A stretch of 64,000 nucleotides of DNA, from assembly GCF_029867415.1 (NCBI RefSeq), contig NC_081182.1, positions 15,250,497-15,314,496 of the forward strand, given 5' to 3'. The notes below the pieces were generated by a model. That model was not told where the DNA came from and searched no databases. It saw only the letters and a program-made list of their open reading frames with translations. This document shows, in pieces, positions 12,717-26,879 of the stretch. The translations under genes and the position numbers were made by a program. How positions within the stretch are numbered: position 1 is the first letter of the stretch; every line of letters starts with the position of its first letter. The stretch comes from Vicia villosa (Eukaryota; Streptophyta; Magnoliopsida; Fabales; Fabaceae).

Positions 12717-12769
12717 GAGATTAGTGTCTCGACATCTCTTAGGACATTTGAGATCTGTATACCAAAATT

Positions 12770-13250
12770 TTAATTTTTGTAACCTCGTATTTTTGTAAGA
12801 GTTAACACTTTGCAGTGATCCCAAATATATAAAGCTTTTATTGTTACATGAACAATATGTGATCTAGTTCCTCTAGGTATAAATGGTATAATTTGTGTGA
12901 AAACACCACAGAAGACATCAACATTTCCTCCAAATATTTGTGTACACGCAATCTTGTCATCACTCATAATATTCTTCAATAATTTGTCAAGAGCTTAAAA
13001 ACAGGATTTATGTGTCATTGGTGTCTCGTTCCATATAGCTTTGTTAACGCCAAAAGCTCCGCAAGTTCTAAATCTTTTTTAATATTACAAATAGAAGATT
13101 CTAGAGTTGGAGGTGGAATTTTGAACTTTGAGTTAATTGTTCTTCCTCTTGATAATAGTAAACTGGAAATCTTGTTTGATTCCATAGTCAAAATAATGTG
13201 ACGGTGAGAATACAATGCAGCCAAAACTATGTTCCACATAAAAGTTTTTC
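12770..13250 (-). pseudogene. PIF1-type helicase fragment, Helitron remnant
   Basis: On the minus strand, 13239-13015 encodes MWNIVLAALYSHRHIILT ... GRTINSKFKIP ... ESSICNIKK, just after a TGKT Walker A remnant. 12979-12770 encodes the next block with IPRGTRSHIVHVTIKA and YIWDHCKVLTLT. These are the PIF1/Pfh1-like helicase domain carried by plant Helitrons. The blocks are broken by a stop or frameshift near 13000; the Rep domain and Helitron ends are not seen. This is a decayed internal fragment of a rolling-circle transposon. Confidence 0.8.
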
Positions 13251-14230
13251 CAGTCTAAAAAATAATGTTATAAAATAATGTTCCACCTCTTTGTTTTGTA
13301 ATAACATGCATGGTTTGTGTAAAAACTCTTTGCTCATCTAAAAATAAATAAATTTTACTATACACAAAACATATAGATATAGAATAAGTTATCAAAATTT
13401 AATTTAGCCAATACTTATGTACATATAAGCAATGAAATCGAATTTTTAAATAATTTATTTTGAGCAACAAGATCGCGTTGTCTTTCATCATATATCAAAC
13501 TACTGCCTAAAAAATTAGGACAATTTTTTTGTATAAGGCATTGATTTAAACTCCTTTAATTTTCTCCTATTTTTTTGCAAATGCTTTTCAATTTTGATAT
13601 GGGTAAGTGATGATACTCTGTCATGATATAATTTGTATAGACATTTGGATATGTTTTTGATGATTTTTAGTTTACTTTGTTCGATTTAGTCCAATAAATA
13701 TGGAGTTGAAGAAGTGAAAAAAAGAAAAACAAAAATGAAAAATATAAAGAATCGGCAAACAAAAAAGTCAAAAAGCTAATGGAAAATATGTGTGCGCACC
13801 AACAAGCATCATGTGCGTGGTGATGAATGATTGAAGAATCGTGTGTGCGACTAAAAGCATCGCATGTGCGATGCTGATGTTAAAGAGAATTCTTGTACGC
13901 GATTAATGCATCATGCGCACGATTTGTACATTTTTCTAAAGCATTTTGACAACTATAAAAGGGGAAAAGATAGAGGAAAAAGGGGGATGTTTCAGGAGCC
14001 AGGTTTTACTGTGAGAAACAATTCAAGAGCTTATGAAAGTAGGTTTTCTGCCATTGAAGATCAAATTCAACATTAAGTTCATGTATTATTTCTCTAAACT
14101 CTTTGTATTAAGTTCATTGTTGTTGTCATAGTGTGTTAAAAACTGGTTTAACAATCAAGACAAGTTGTCCAAGACAAGTAGTCCAACATCTGACCCCTGA
14201 GGAACAAAATTTCAATAATAAATAGAAAAA
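13251..14230 (+). other. Possible LTR remnant with TATA box and 'gcgca' words
   Basis: 13790-13935 carries repeated short words (gtgtgcgc, atgtgcgtgg, gtgtgcgac, cgcatgtgcgatg, tgcgcacga). A TATA box ACTATAAAAGG follows at about 13952. This is the same order seen in the better-defined LTRs later in the window. LTR ends, PBS and TSD are not identified. Confidence 0.35.
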
Positions 14231-16085
14231 TATGTTTACTGACATTCAAGCACTTTTCCTAAAAACTATTTTCTTTGTAACATCAACAAGTAGGTTATTA
14301 GACTTCATTTTGAAAATTAAGATCTATATTGTAGCTTCAGATTTAACGAACCAAGTACTCTTTGGATTTTGGGCCAATTTGGAAATCACACTTTACTTCA
14401 AATTGTCATGTCATCATATTTCAATTGATCCATAAATCTCTGACTTCCAACATATGACGATGGTAAGATCACTCTTTTTAATGTGCTTGAACCTGGTGTT
14501 TGAATTTGGTCACCTACTTCATTGAGGCATCTATACTTTGACCTCATAGTTTGGTTTTATTTTTATACAGCCACTTCAATCTCTCTTCAAGTATTATGTA
14601 ACCATCAATGATTTGTATATCCCTACTCACCCCATAAATGAAAAAATAATAGATAAACTTGATTTAGTTGAAAATTAGTTAAAAATAGTCATAAAGACTA
14701 TGGTTACATTGTCATTGAGCTTGCCTAATGCTTTTCCTATCAGTAGCAAATTTGGCTAGAGTATTTTTTATTAACACATTTTTCAAGGAGTGGAAAATCT
14801 TCAAATTTGAAATAATATCCCCTCTCTCGTGTCTCAACTCAAAATATACTCAAAATATGAAACTTTCATAATCTTACAAATATACCTCTCATCTATTAAT
14901 GCACCTCAAACTCCCCTCTCATAATCAATCATCTTCCTTATTATAGAAATAGATCTTGTCATTTAACTTTGTTGTTATTATTGTTGAATTTACTACTCTC
15001 ATTTATTCAATTTTAATATTACAGCTTTGCTTTGCATTTAGCATTATACATTTAATTTGGATAATTTGACTAAAGCTTTATGACTAATTATTTTGTTTTT
15101 GCTTGATGTTAAGACTTATATTTAAGATAGTTTTGAGTATGAAATGATGGTTATATAGTAATAATCTTGTGTTACCCTCCTCTGTTAGAACATAATTATC
15201 TTTATTTTCTATAAATTTGATTATTGGATAATTTTTTTTAATTTTATTCTGGTGTAGAAGTTTTTATAAGAATTTTATAATAATAATTTTATGTCAATTA
15301 AGATTTTTTTTTAATATTAGATCAACACGTGGTCCAACCATTTTTTTAAAAAATATTATTTTAACAAACATGCGGTTCGATGACCGATTTTATCTTAACT
15401 AGACTGTTTACCAGTTCAGCGACTTTATCTTGACCAGACTGTTTACTAATTCAGACTGTTTACCCATCCAAATTTTAAAACATTTATTAATTAATATATT
15501 GATTATATAAGGATTTTTTTATTCACTAAAAATCTTAAGGTGATATGTGAATAGGTTCTTTCATTTATAAATGCTCGAGTCACCATATTTCTATCCAACG
15601 TGGAATTATTTCTCCACTACTCATATATACTTGCAATATATTTTCAACAGAATCTTAATTCGACGATCTCACCTATTCTAGGCCCGTTTATTTTTCCTTT
15701 TTAAAAAATAAATTTTATAGTGTTGCATAATTTAGTGTAAAAAAATTTTATAAAAATTTTTTTTATAAAAACTTCAATAAAGAATTTAGTTTGAATAGTT
15801 ATTCTTAAAATACGATTTTAGGTATTTCATCTATTTATGAAAAAAATTGTATATCGAAAAATCACTTAATTTTGAAACTATTTCAAATAGATTTTCATAA
15901 AAATTATTTTGGAAATACAACTTTTTGAAAAAAATTGTGATTTTGACTAGGTCTTGATCTTCAATAATGTATATTCATATTATAGGATGTTAAAATTAGT
16001 GTCTCATTTTAAAAATAAAAAAAACGAACATAAAAAAATTGTAATATTTGAAAAAACAGTTTTGTAAAATCTATTTTAAAAAATA
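14231..16085. other. AT-rich non-coding stretch
   Basis: No convincing gene. Scattered short frames have no recognisable domains. 15400-15470 contains two near-repeats of GACTGTTTACC/CCAGTTCAG phrases of unknown meaning. Confidence 0.4.
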
Positions 16086-16210
<125 letters not shown>

Positions 16211-16249
16211 ATCTTGCCAAACAAAGTTAGATACGAATCATCTCCCTAC

Positions 16250-16484
16250 GAATCATCTCCCGTGTGTGCTATACTATAATCCGTTCTATGCAAATTTCAA
16301 CCATTAATCAAATATTTTTGCTCTCTTCAAAATCGTTATTTTGAACATTTTTCAACTATTGAATTAATCACACAAGAGATGGTTGAACTCAAACGGTAAG
16401 ACATGTCTCTTTTCAGAAATGGTAGATGAGTTAAAACATCATATGAGATTAAATTACATCATTGTAAAAATGGCCTTTTAATTA
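16250..16484 (+). promoter_or_regulatory. Distal upstream block of peptide gene 2, displaced by copia insertion
   Basis: Similar to 7420-7620 upstream of peptide gene 1 (shared: TATGCAAATTTCAAC, GAATTAATCACA.AAGAGAT, CAAACGGTA). Its continuation resumes at 23532, after the copia element. The two parts were therefore contiguous before the insertion. Confidence 0.75.
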
Positions 16485-16489
16485 GCATA

Positions 16490-16735
16490 TGTTATAAAAC
16501 TAACTAAAATAATAAAGATCAGAGAGAGGTAGAGAAGAGAAAAGGCAATATTGTATTATCTTCTTCCAAAAGTACCATTTACATTGCAATATGATCCATA
16601 TTTATAGTACATGACCAATAACAACCATTAACTCAAGGAATACACAAAGGTTAAGAACTTAAATTATAGGAGTTAAGGAATATAGAAAGATTGGGGAAAA
16701 TGAACATCCACATCTATTTACTATTATTCATAACA
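16490..16735 (-). repeat. Copia 3' LTR
   Basis: Left LTR of the minus-oriented copia element. Near-identical to 23286-23531. Confidence 0.9.
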
Positions 16736-16860
16736 CTCCCCCTTGGATGTTCATTGAGGATATGCCTCGTTAAAACCTTACCAGGAAAACCCAGTGGGAC
16801 AAAACCATGGTGAAGGGAAAAAGAGTGCAAAACATATGTATTTCTCCCCCTCATGCAGAC

Positions 16861-19674
16861 TGTAACGCCCCGAATTTAATTAATTATTTAATTAAATTAA
16901 ATCAAGGATTTATTCGTTGGAATTAGTCGAAGTCGGTATTTATCAGTATTATTCTAAAGGCGTAATGGATTAATATGTTGATTTGAGCAGTTAAGTTATG
17001 GTCAGATTAATTAGTCGGATTAGTCGGAGAAATACAATTTCGAGTTGGTATTAATTAAGTTAAGGAGCAATTGTAGTTGGGGAATATTATTGGGAATAAT
17101 ATTCGTTATGATAGGTGGTTATTCAATTATGTGTGTTATTCGGATTAATTGAGTAATTAAAGAGAGATTATGAATTGGGCCTAAGTGGAAAGAATAGAAC
17201 ACAATGGATGGGTTATGGGTTAAGCCCATTAGTGAGAATGATAGTAAGAGTTAGGGTTTTAGAGATTAAACCTCATAACTCATTTTGTGGGAAAGAAGAG
17301 AAAGAAGAGAAAGAAGAGAGGAAGAGAAGAAAGTTATGGCATGAAGAGAGGGATGACTCCATTGAAGAGGAGGCTTTTGCTAAGGGTAAGGGTGGGGTTC
17401 TTACTCTCTAAGGGTTGGCATGATGATGTATATGGTGGGTTAGATTGTATGTTATTCTCCATGGAAGTTGTGTGTAGAGATGTTAGGGTTTATGAACAAA
17501 TGTGTAAATTTATGAATTGAAACGTGTTTTAATTGATGTTTGATGATTGTTATGATGTTAGAAGATCCATAATATGTGTTGTATTTGTATTTATAACATG
17601 TATTCCATTGTTGTTCATGATGGTTGGTGTTTTCAGCTTGATTGGGTTGAGTTTGGGGGTTTTTGGATGGGTTTCGTATGGTGTTTTCTGTGTTTTGGGG
17701 GTTTCTGAAATCGCCAGTTCGCGCCGCGAACTGCCTGGCAGAAACTCAGGAAAAATTGGATTCACTCAGTTCGCGCCGCGAACTTTGTTGGCGCCGCAAA
17801 CCCTGTTTTGCAGAACTTTTTCTAAACTTTGAAATGATGTAACTTTTGATCCGTAACTCCGTTTTAGGCGTCGTTCGAAGCGTTGGAAAGCTAACGCAAT
17901 GAACTATACCATGATGCAATAAAATGATTCATATGATATAGTTTCCTATTATGTTTATTAGGATTAAGTGATGAACTATGTTGTGTTAACATGTGAAGTA
18001 TGTTCCTTGCTATGAATCAATGTAACCATGTTGCGGTATAACTTGATGTATGTTTTCCTTATGACGATACAATGTTATTGAAATGATAATATGTGCCTTC
18101 CTTATAATGAGATAATGAGGTATGTGATGATATGCATAATTGATAAAGATGTTGTATGCTATATGTGATTGATTGTGCGTATTTGATATGCATGAGTCGA
18201 CGACGATGCCATATGATGAATTAAGAATATATATGTCTTTATTAGGAAGTTGAATATAACGTGTTATGACGATTACTTGAATTAAGGAATATGAAGAATT
18301 TGTTGATGTTGTTGGTGATGTGATGAATTGTTGATGTTTGTCGTTAACATGATGAATTGTTGTTGTTGTAACATGATGAATTGTTGTTGTTGTAACATGT
18401 TGATGTTTGTTATTGTTGTGCAATATGTTGAATTGTTATTGTTTCTATAACATGATGAATTTGTCGTTGTTGTTGTAGACCCTATGGTCACTATTGATAA
18501 GTTGTATAATGTTGATAAGTTGTATTGTGATGTATTGTGAGGTGAATTATTGTTGTATGATGATGCAACATAGTGACGTGATTGTGAAGTGATGCATTCT
18601 TATGAATGATGATGATTTGTTGTTGTTGAAGTTCGACATTATATTGATAATGTTCGATGGTGATTTATACGATGTTGTGACGTATTGTTTATGTGGTTTG
18701 TATGGATGTTGCATTTATTGAGTCACATCCATTGCATAAAGAGACGGTGGCCTTAATGGCAAATAGCGACGGTGGCCATAATGGCAAATAGCGACGGTGT
18801 GCCCAATGGCAAATTTTGAGACGGTGGGAGTTTTACTCCAAATGGTACCACATGCATTTGCATAAGTCGAGTCACATATGAATTGCATTTGAGTCTTATT
18901 TGATTATGTTTGTGGTGACGTGATGACTTGATGATGAGATGTTTGTTGTGATGTGTTAGAATCATACTTGTGAATTGCATATATTGTCATGGTTGATTGT
19001 TGACATTGTTGCCATTTCATAAGTTGATTATGTTATTTGAATTGTTGAGACGATGATATGCTTGTTGTGACGTGATGGTAGTATAATTGTGATTTGAATA
19101 TGTTGTCTTAATTGATTAACGATATTGTTGCTATCTTGAAAGTCGTATAATATTGATGAGTTATTTTGTGATGAAAGTTGTTGTAAGATGTTATGTGATG
19201 CGAAGTGGTGAAATTATGTATGATCTATATCTGCTATATTATTTATCATGCATTCCTTTATATTGTAAGATATCTCACCCATTTGCTGATATTTCCCCTA
19301 CCATGGGAAATGGGCAGGTACTCAAGATTAGCCGTGGTTGTTCGAGTTCGTTCATGTGAGGTCTTGATGTTTCTTTATGGCAAGTTGAGTCGGTGTCCAT
19401 TGCTCTGATACGTAGCACTCGGGGGGATTAGTCGTTATTATATGATTATTGTATTCCATGATGACATTTGTGTTAAGTTGAATATAAAGATGTTTATAAG
19501 TTTAAGTTGTAAGTGGTGAATGAAGTTTTGTTCCGAATGCTATGTATCTTTATTAAGTGCAATATAAGTATGTTTGTTTGGTTAAGTCGAATTGTGACAT
19601 CCCATCTTTGATGAAGATTTTTAAATGTACTCTGATTTTCGCTTATAATTGCGGGGTAGATTTGGGGTGTTACA
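16861..19674. mobile_element. Solo LTR (2814 bp), TGTAACGCCC...GGGTGTTACA type
   Basis: Begins TGTAACGCCCCGAATTT and ends TTTGGGGTGTTACA, flanked by a perfect 5-bp TSD CAGAC (16856-16860 and 19675-19679). There is no PBS, PPT or coding region, so it is a solo LTR. The long LTR and termini recall Tekay/Del-type chromoviruses (inference). Internal features: a 25-bp tandem array (GACGGTGGCCTTAATGGC..., about 18743-18815), repeated TTCGCGCCGCGAA words at 17711-17800, and an ACTCGGGG block near 19418 shared with the second solo LTR. It inserted into the copia element's 3' leader. Confidence 0.85.
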
Positions 19675-19749
19675 CAGACATTTACATGTGAGACGATATT
19701 ATTTGTAGTAGTTGCTTAAAATTTCTTCTTGGAAGTGACTTCATGGAGT

Positions 19750-20830
19750 GCTAATAGTTATGCAGGATTTGATGAAGTTGTTTCCATGAGTTGTTCCATA
19801 GATCGCCATGAAATGGTTGTACCATCACATGTAAACAAATAACCTCTTTCAGATCTACCCTTGTGAGAATCTGACAAGTAACCAACATCTCTAAGATAAC
19901 GAAGTATATGTTTGACTCCGTTCAAATGTCTTCATGTAGGCGAATAATTGTATCTTCGTAATAGATTGACCACAAACGATATATCGAGACATGTATAATT
20001 AGCAAGATACATTAGTGCTCCAATTGCACTAAGATATGGTACTTAAGGACCAAACAATTTTTTGTAATCATTTTCTTGAGGCCTGAAAGGATCTTTCTCT
20101 ACATCTAATTATCTAACAACCATTAGAGTAGACAATAGATGATATTTGTCCATATAGAATCATTTCAACACTTTCCTATATAGCCTTCTTGATGTACAAA
20201 TATTCTTTTGTCCAAATGCTCAATTTGCAAACCTAGACATATTTTGTCTTTTCTAGGTCCTTCATCTCAAACTCTTTATTTAAGCAATTTATAGCTTTTG
20301 GAAGCTCTTCAGGAGTTCCAATAATACTTATGTCATCCACATAGACAACTATTATTGCAAATACTTTTCCACATCATTTTATGAAAATACAAGGAAAAAT
20401 TGAGTTATTAGTATATTCATCATTTAATAAATATTCACTAAGGCGATTATACTACATGCATCCAGATTCTTTCAGCCCATAGAGAGACTTGTTCAATTTG
20501 ATGTAGTAGTTTTCTCGAGATCCACAATTACGTGCCTCTGGTATATTGAACCCTTCAGGGAGTTTCACGTAAATATCACTATTAAGTGAACCATATAAAA
20601 AGATGTCATAACATTCACCATGTTCAAATTAAGCCCTTCATGTGCTACAAGGCTAATTAAATATCAAAATTCGATTGAATCCACTACAGGTGGATATGTT
20701 TTATCAAAATCAATCTTAGGTCTTTGTGAAATTCATTGAGCAATAAATCAAACTTTATATCATTCTTATTTTTCTTTTTCATAAAAACTCGTTTATATCC
20801 AATTAGTTTCACACCTTGAAGTGTTCGGAC
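19750..20830 (-). pseudogene. Copia pol remnant: reverse transcriptase and RNase H
   Basis: On the minus strand the YVDD catalytic box of a copia RT is read near 20330-20360 (VVYVDDISIIGTP). The RNase H/tail region reads at 19780-19945 (RYLRDVGYLSDSHKGRSERG, then GTTISWRSM). Many stops and frameshifts separate the pieces; no functional protein remains. Gag, protease and integrase are not recognisable in 20830-23285. Confidence 0.75.
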
Positions 20831-22539
20831 TACAGGTCCAAAAGTGAGTCACTTGTAAAGTGAGTTTAATTCTTTTTTAATTGAATATATTCATTTTGGC
20901 CAATTCTCACTTAGTCTACAATCTTTAATAGACTTTGACTCATGATCCTCGTTATCATTGATCACTTTTTGCGCTATATTGTATACAAAGACATTGTCAA
21001 TATTGACTTTATTTGGTTATCTCAATTTCGATTCCATTCCATTTCATCCATGACATAATTTATCGAGATCTCTTTATTTCATATTTCAAGTACTTGATTT
21101 GTTCTTCTGGAAATGAAAATTAAATTAGGTCACAATGCTCTTAGCATTTTCATATCCTCATTTGGGTCATCTTTAGTTTCTTTTCTTAGTAGAGGACTTT
21201 TAACATTGGAACCGACTTTCGTACCACGCTTCAGGCGCAGCAACAACTCTGTTGCAATATTATATTATCCAATAGGAGAATCCACTTTGAGTGGAGTATT
21301 ATCAGCTGATAATTTATTTCATATACTTTGCAAATGAATTATATTTTGAACTTCTGGTTCATATTGATTTGTACGAGGATCAAGACAACAATTTATTTTA
21401 AATTGTTCATTTGAACTTCTTGTTCATGATTTTAGCTGTTCATTTGAACTTCTTGTTCATGATTTCAGCTACTTATTCCCTCCCCCTAATATTGGGAAAA
21501 TTAATTTATCAAGTGATAATCAGCCTACTGGGCTGCAATCAAGTATTTAATTATTTTCTCAAATTATATCCTCAAAATTGAGATTCATATTAATTATATT
21601 TTTCCAATATTCTTTCATGACTCATCTTAATGTATTATATTGGAGCAATTGGAATATACACAACACATCCAAATGTTCACTTAGATGAGAAATATTAGAA
21701 TAAATTAGGGAGGACTAAGATATAGTATCTTGTTGGCTTAATGCGAATAAATATCTTAATATCATACTTTGGGTGTTTCAAATATATAATTTAGAATTGA
21801 TGATCTTATAAGTATCAACCATATAATTAACTTTAGACGTCTAAAGAATGGATCTTCGGGTCCATTTTCCTTTTATGAACATATATTATATGATATTCAA
21901 TATCAATTTTAATAATATATGTGATACTTATACAGGAATTTCTAAAAAAATCCAGAAAATAAGATCTTAGTCTAATTAGTTGAGAAAATAATTTCACAAA
22001 CTTCTAGTTGTGAGTAGAGACATATGCATGATATTTTGGTCGATGCAACAATTAATGTCATAAAATCACAATTTCTCAAATTTTTATTTTCCTTTAGAAA
22101 CACACAAAAATTGACTGGATTGAAGAAACTTCTGGTTCTTCAATACAAATTATTCGCATAATATTATATCCGAGATGACCCAACCGATTTTACCAACGAC
22201 ACATTTAAGTGTAATTTGTAAACTACTGGTTTACAATGACATGTGCTTCAATTGTACTAATATAAGTGTAGTATAAACCCGAGAAAAAGACGGTAGCTTT
22301 TCTATTACACATTTTATGTCCAAATTGTGTTGTGTAATACAAAGATATTCGATACCTCCAATATAATTCAAAACCAATATAATAGTATCTCATTATTAAA
22401 CACTTTAATCAAACACATTCATATGAACATATTATCGTATAATTATCAAACAATTACCCCTTATAAAATTAAACATATTTAATCATACAATATTATATCA
22501 CTAAAATTATATCGTCATATAATTAATTTGATTTACTAT

Positions 22540-23080
22540 CCTTCAGCGATGCTTGATAAGTTCTTCAGGAACTATATAAATAATTTGTTACAAACAATAA
22601 TCTAAAAAATAAATAAAATATATAACCATCCTTCTGGGATGCGTTAAAATTATTTGTGTCATTTTTCTGGAATGACAATCTTTTAATGAACATATTACAA
22701 ATTATGAATTTTTAGATCGATACAACAATTTATTATTTTTTTTATGAAATCCTTCTGGGATTCAATAATATTATAGATGCGACCTTTTAAAGGTGATTGA
22801 ACGTTAAATTCTTCTGGAATTCATCAATTATTGATAAACACAATACTCGATTAAACTCAATCTTTGAACAATAATTTGGAGATAGTTTAATAATAATCTT
22901 TTGTTCTACAAATATCACATCACAAACTATTTTCATAAATAACGGTCAAGAAAAATTATTCTTTGTGCAATCCTTCAGGGATGCTTGAATATTAAATTAA
23001 CACTTTTATGTGTTAAAATTCAATTCCGGACTAACATATAGAAATGCTTTAATGTTAAATTCTTCCGGAATTTAACAAGA
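22540..23080 (-). repeat. Dispersed short repeats in copia 5' leader
   Basis: A motif of the form CCTTCTGGGATGC / TTCTTCTGGAATTC recurs at least six times at irregular spacing (about 22541, 22631, 22750, 22811, 22972, 23058). On the element's sense strand it reads GCATCCCAGAAGG. It lies between the 5' LTR and the expected gag position. Function unknown. Confidence 0.6.
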
Positions 23081-23285
23081 ATGATCAAAGAAATCTAATA
23101 TTATTGTACAAGGTAAATAAATTTCTCTACAAAATATATAAAAAATAAACATATTTATATGAAGAAAAAAAATAGTAACAAAATCATGAATTATATTATA
23201 TTGGTTCAAATATATTAAGATTAGAAAAATAACGTAGAACCTGACTATATCATTACTCGCGTTGTAGAGTATCGTGCTGATAACG

Positions 23286-23531
23286 TGTTATAAAACTAAC
23301 TAAAATAATAAAGATCAGAGAGAGGTAGAGAAGAGAAAAGACAATATTGTATTATCTTCTTCCAAAAGTACCATTTACATTGCAATATGATCCATATTTA
23401 TAGTACATGACCAATAACAACCATTAACTCAAGGAATACACAAAGGTTAAGAACTTAAATTATAGGAGTTAAGAAATATAGAAAGATTGGGGAAAATGAA
23501 CATCCACATCTATTTACTATTATTCATAACA
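23286..23531 (-). repeat. Copia 5' LTR
   Basis: Right LTR of the minus-oriented element. The sense strand continues inward as CGTTATCAGCACGATACTC, the probable primer-binding region; the priming tRNA was not assigned. Confidence 0.85.
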
Positions 23532-23809
23532 GCATCGTATTAATAGAATAATAACTAACTTAGTATCAGGATGAACAAAAGAATTAGCTCTAAAACTCTA
23601 CCTATATTTTCATTAGTTTGTTAGCCAGTTCTATCATTGAACTAATTAATTTCTATTTATTCCATCTAATAACAATTAGCTGGTCAATTAATTAACCTTT
23701 ATTTTTAATATCATGCATGCACATTTAACTTAATTTTGTACAAATATTTTTTTCTCACGTAAAACCACACTAATTATTTCACTTACTCATTTCAAGAAAT
23801 CAATATTGC

Positions 23810-23816
23810 TATAAAT
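23810..23816 (+). promoter_or_regulatory. TATA box of peptide gene 2
   Basis: TATAAAT inside the block ATTGCTATAAATTGGAGTG, which is identical at gene 1 (7909-7915), at the same distance (about 70-85 nt) from the start codon. Confidence 0.7.
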
Positions 23817-23883
23817 TGGAGTGATATGAAGCGAATTTTATTTCATGCAAAACAATATAATTCTTTAAATAAAAAGTAGTGTT

Positions 23884-24168
23884 ATGGCAAAAACCAGAGC
23901 TTCAATTGTTCTAGCTGTTCTTGTTTTGGCACTATTTCTGAATGGCAACATCGCTACTGAGAGTGTAGAAAAAGGTTGTCCACCTAAAAAAGATGATTCT
24001 CATGATTTCAAAGATAAGTATTTTAATTATTTTTTGTGCTTGAAATTGAATAAGTTATGTTATTATGTTGATCATAAGTTTTGTCATGAGTACTTTGACA
24101 AGTGTAAAGATCACAAAACCACCACAGCTAAAGGTGCAAATCCAAATGCTGGGAGCCAAATTCCATGA
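23884..24168 (+). CDS. Small secreted cysteine-containing peptide, copy 2
   Basis: 94 residues, the same length as the copy at 7995-8279, about 65% identical (61 of 94 by hand alignment) with no gaps. The signal peptide (MAKTRASIVLAVLVLALFLNG) and the tail (ANPNAGSQIP) are most conserved. The four-cysteine framework C52-C59-C67-C74 is kept, and the core between cysteines changes mostly within aromatic or charged classes. A fifth cysteine at residue 32 is unique to this copy. An intact frame plus a conserved framework suggests both copies are or were functional. The proximal promoter with its TATA box is intact, but sequence more than about 350 bp upstream was displaced 7 kb by the copia insertion. 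Function unknown. Confidence 0.75.
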   Translation: MAKTRASIVLAVLVLALFLNGNIATESVEKGCPPKKDDSHDFKDKYFNYFLCLKLNKLCYYVDHKFCHEYFDKCKDHKTTTAKGANPNAGSQIP

Positions 24169-24561
24169 TCAGAGATTGTGGCCATGGTTTGTTTTATAAT
24201 TATTGAATAAATTTGTGTGAAAATATTATTGTACTATGTACTAAATTAATAATCTTCATCTATGTGTTTTGTATTATTGTACTATTTAGTACCATATTGA
24301 AATAAATTCACATGTGTTTCATTATTCTCTTCCGCTACAAAATACAGTAAAGCAAGGATAGTAAATCAAATAGGTGCTAGTTCAATAAACAGAAACAAGA
24401 AGATATAAGTCAAGTATGTTACCAATGATAAAAGGGAGACAAACTGTCAATTTAACTTAGCAACATATAAACTAGAATGAGGTACAAGCCCACGGCTAGA
24501 GAAAAATACTTAATCAGAGTCATCAAAATAACAATACATCATAACTAAGAGCGATATGAAT

Positions 24562-26030
<1,469 letters not shown>

Positions 26031-26097
26031 GGTGAGATTGCAGATCAGTGACAGCCGCAGAGAGAGGGATCACGAATAGTCACAAACCTAAATCGGC

Positions 26098-26204
26098 TAG
26101 GGTTTTACAACTTTTTTGTTATATGAAAAAGGCGAAAAGAATTGGGCTTAAAACATGACCCAATAACATTCAATTTGGCCCGCAATTTACTCAAATATGG
26201 CCCA
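26098..26204 (-). promoter_or_regulatory. RPS25 promoter: telo-box and site II motifs
   Basis: On the minus strand a telo-box AAACCCTA lies at 26105-26098, about 70 nt before the ATG. TGGGCC (26204-26199) lies upstream; a TGGGCT on the plus strand is at 26143-26148. The telo-box plus site II (TGGGCY) combination is the known promoter signature of plant ribosomal protein and translation genes, linked to proliferating tissue. Confidence 0.75.
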
Positions 26205-26879
26205 ATAATGTTACCTAATGAAAATTTAAGTCAATTTCTCATCCCTTGCTATATGGGCGCACCCCTAGGAAAAATTGGGAGATGCCTCTTCAAAGTCAAT
26301 TTTTGTCCTTAAAAAATCAAACAACCCTCACGTTTCTTAAGAAAATTGGTTCAGAGATACATATTTGAAATTTTGCCTGCATAATTTTTCCAGAATCATT
26401 TTTCAAGTATTGTGGTGTTTTCAATTCGACTAAAAATTCTGCTACTTGTTTCAACGATTAATGAAAATGAATATTATAGAACCACGTAAAGCTTTAATAA
26501 AATCAAATATTATAGAAACCAAATATATTAGTACAACTATTATTCTCAAAGTCGATTAAAATTAAACAAAATACAACCAAAATACTTTATTGTGTATTCC
26601 TAATCCTAACACCTTCGTTTCTCCTCTGCCTACAGTAAGCCACGACACTCTGTGCCTCAAAAGAATAAACTTTACTAGGTCGATCGCTTCATATCTACCT
26701 CTCGCAAACACTCAGGACTTGATGCCCTGACGTGTAAGCCACATAATGTTTTGACTGTGCGGCAACATATTAACGGCATAGTCATCCAATGCCTACAAAT
26801 TCTCCAGGAGATTATCATGAGCAGGCTTGAGTGGACGTCCAAGAGCGTCTTGTGTTATGTAAGGGTGTGACACTTTATA

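Larger units (their letters stand above)
16490..23531 (-). mobile_element. Ty1/copia LTR retrotransposon, degraded
   Basis: The 246-bp LTRs are 16490-16735 and 23286-23531 (both TGTTATAAAACTAACTAAAA ... CATAACA), with two differences seen by eye. Flanks are GCATA / GCATC, a 4-of-5 match to a TSD. Orientation is minus: just inside the left LTR the minus strand reads a polypurine tract CCAAGGGGGAG. Further in comes the widespread copia 3' leader phrase (CCCACTGGGTTTTCCTGG). Pol remnants run at about 19750-20800. It interrupts the upstream region of peptide gene 2 and itself contains a solo LTR. Confidence 0.88.

Noticed and set aside
13864..14076. 70-codon gene
   Set aside because: It overlaps the repeated gcgca words and a TATA box in an LTR-like remnant; no domain.
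18743..18815. CRISPR-like array (also 34295-34346)
   Set aside because: Head-to-tail repeats without spacers inside plant solo LTRs.
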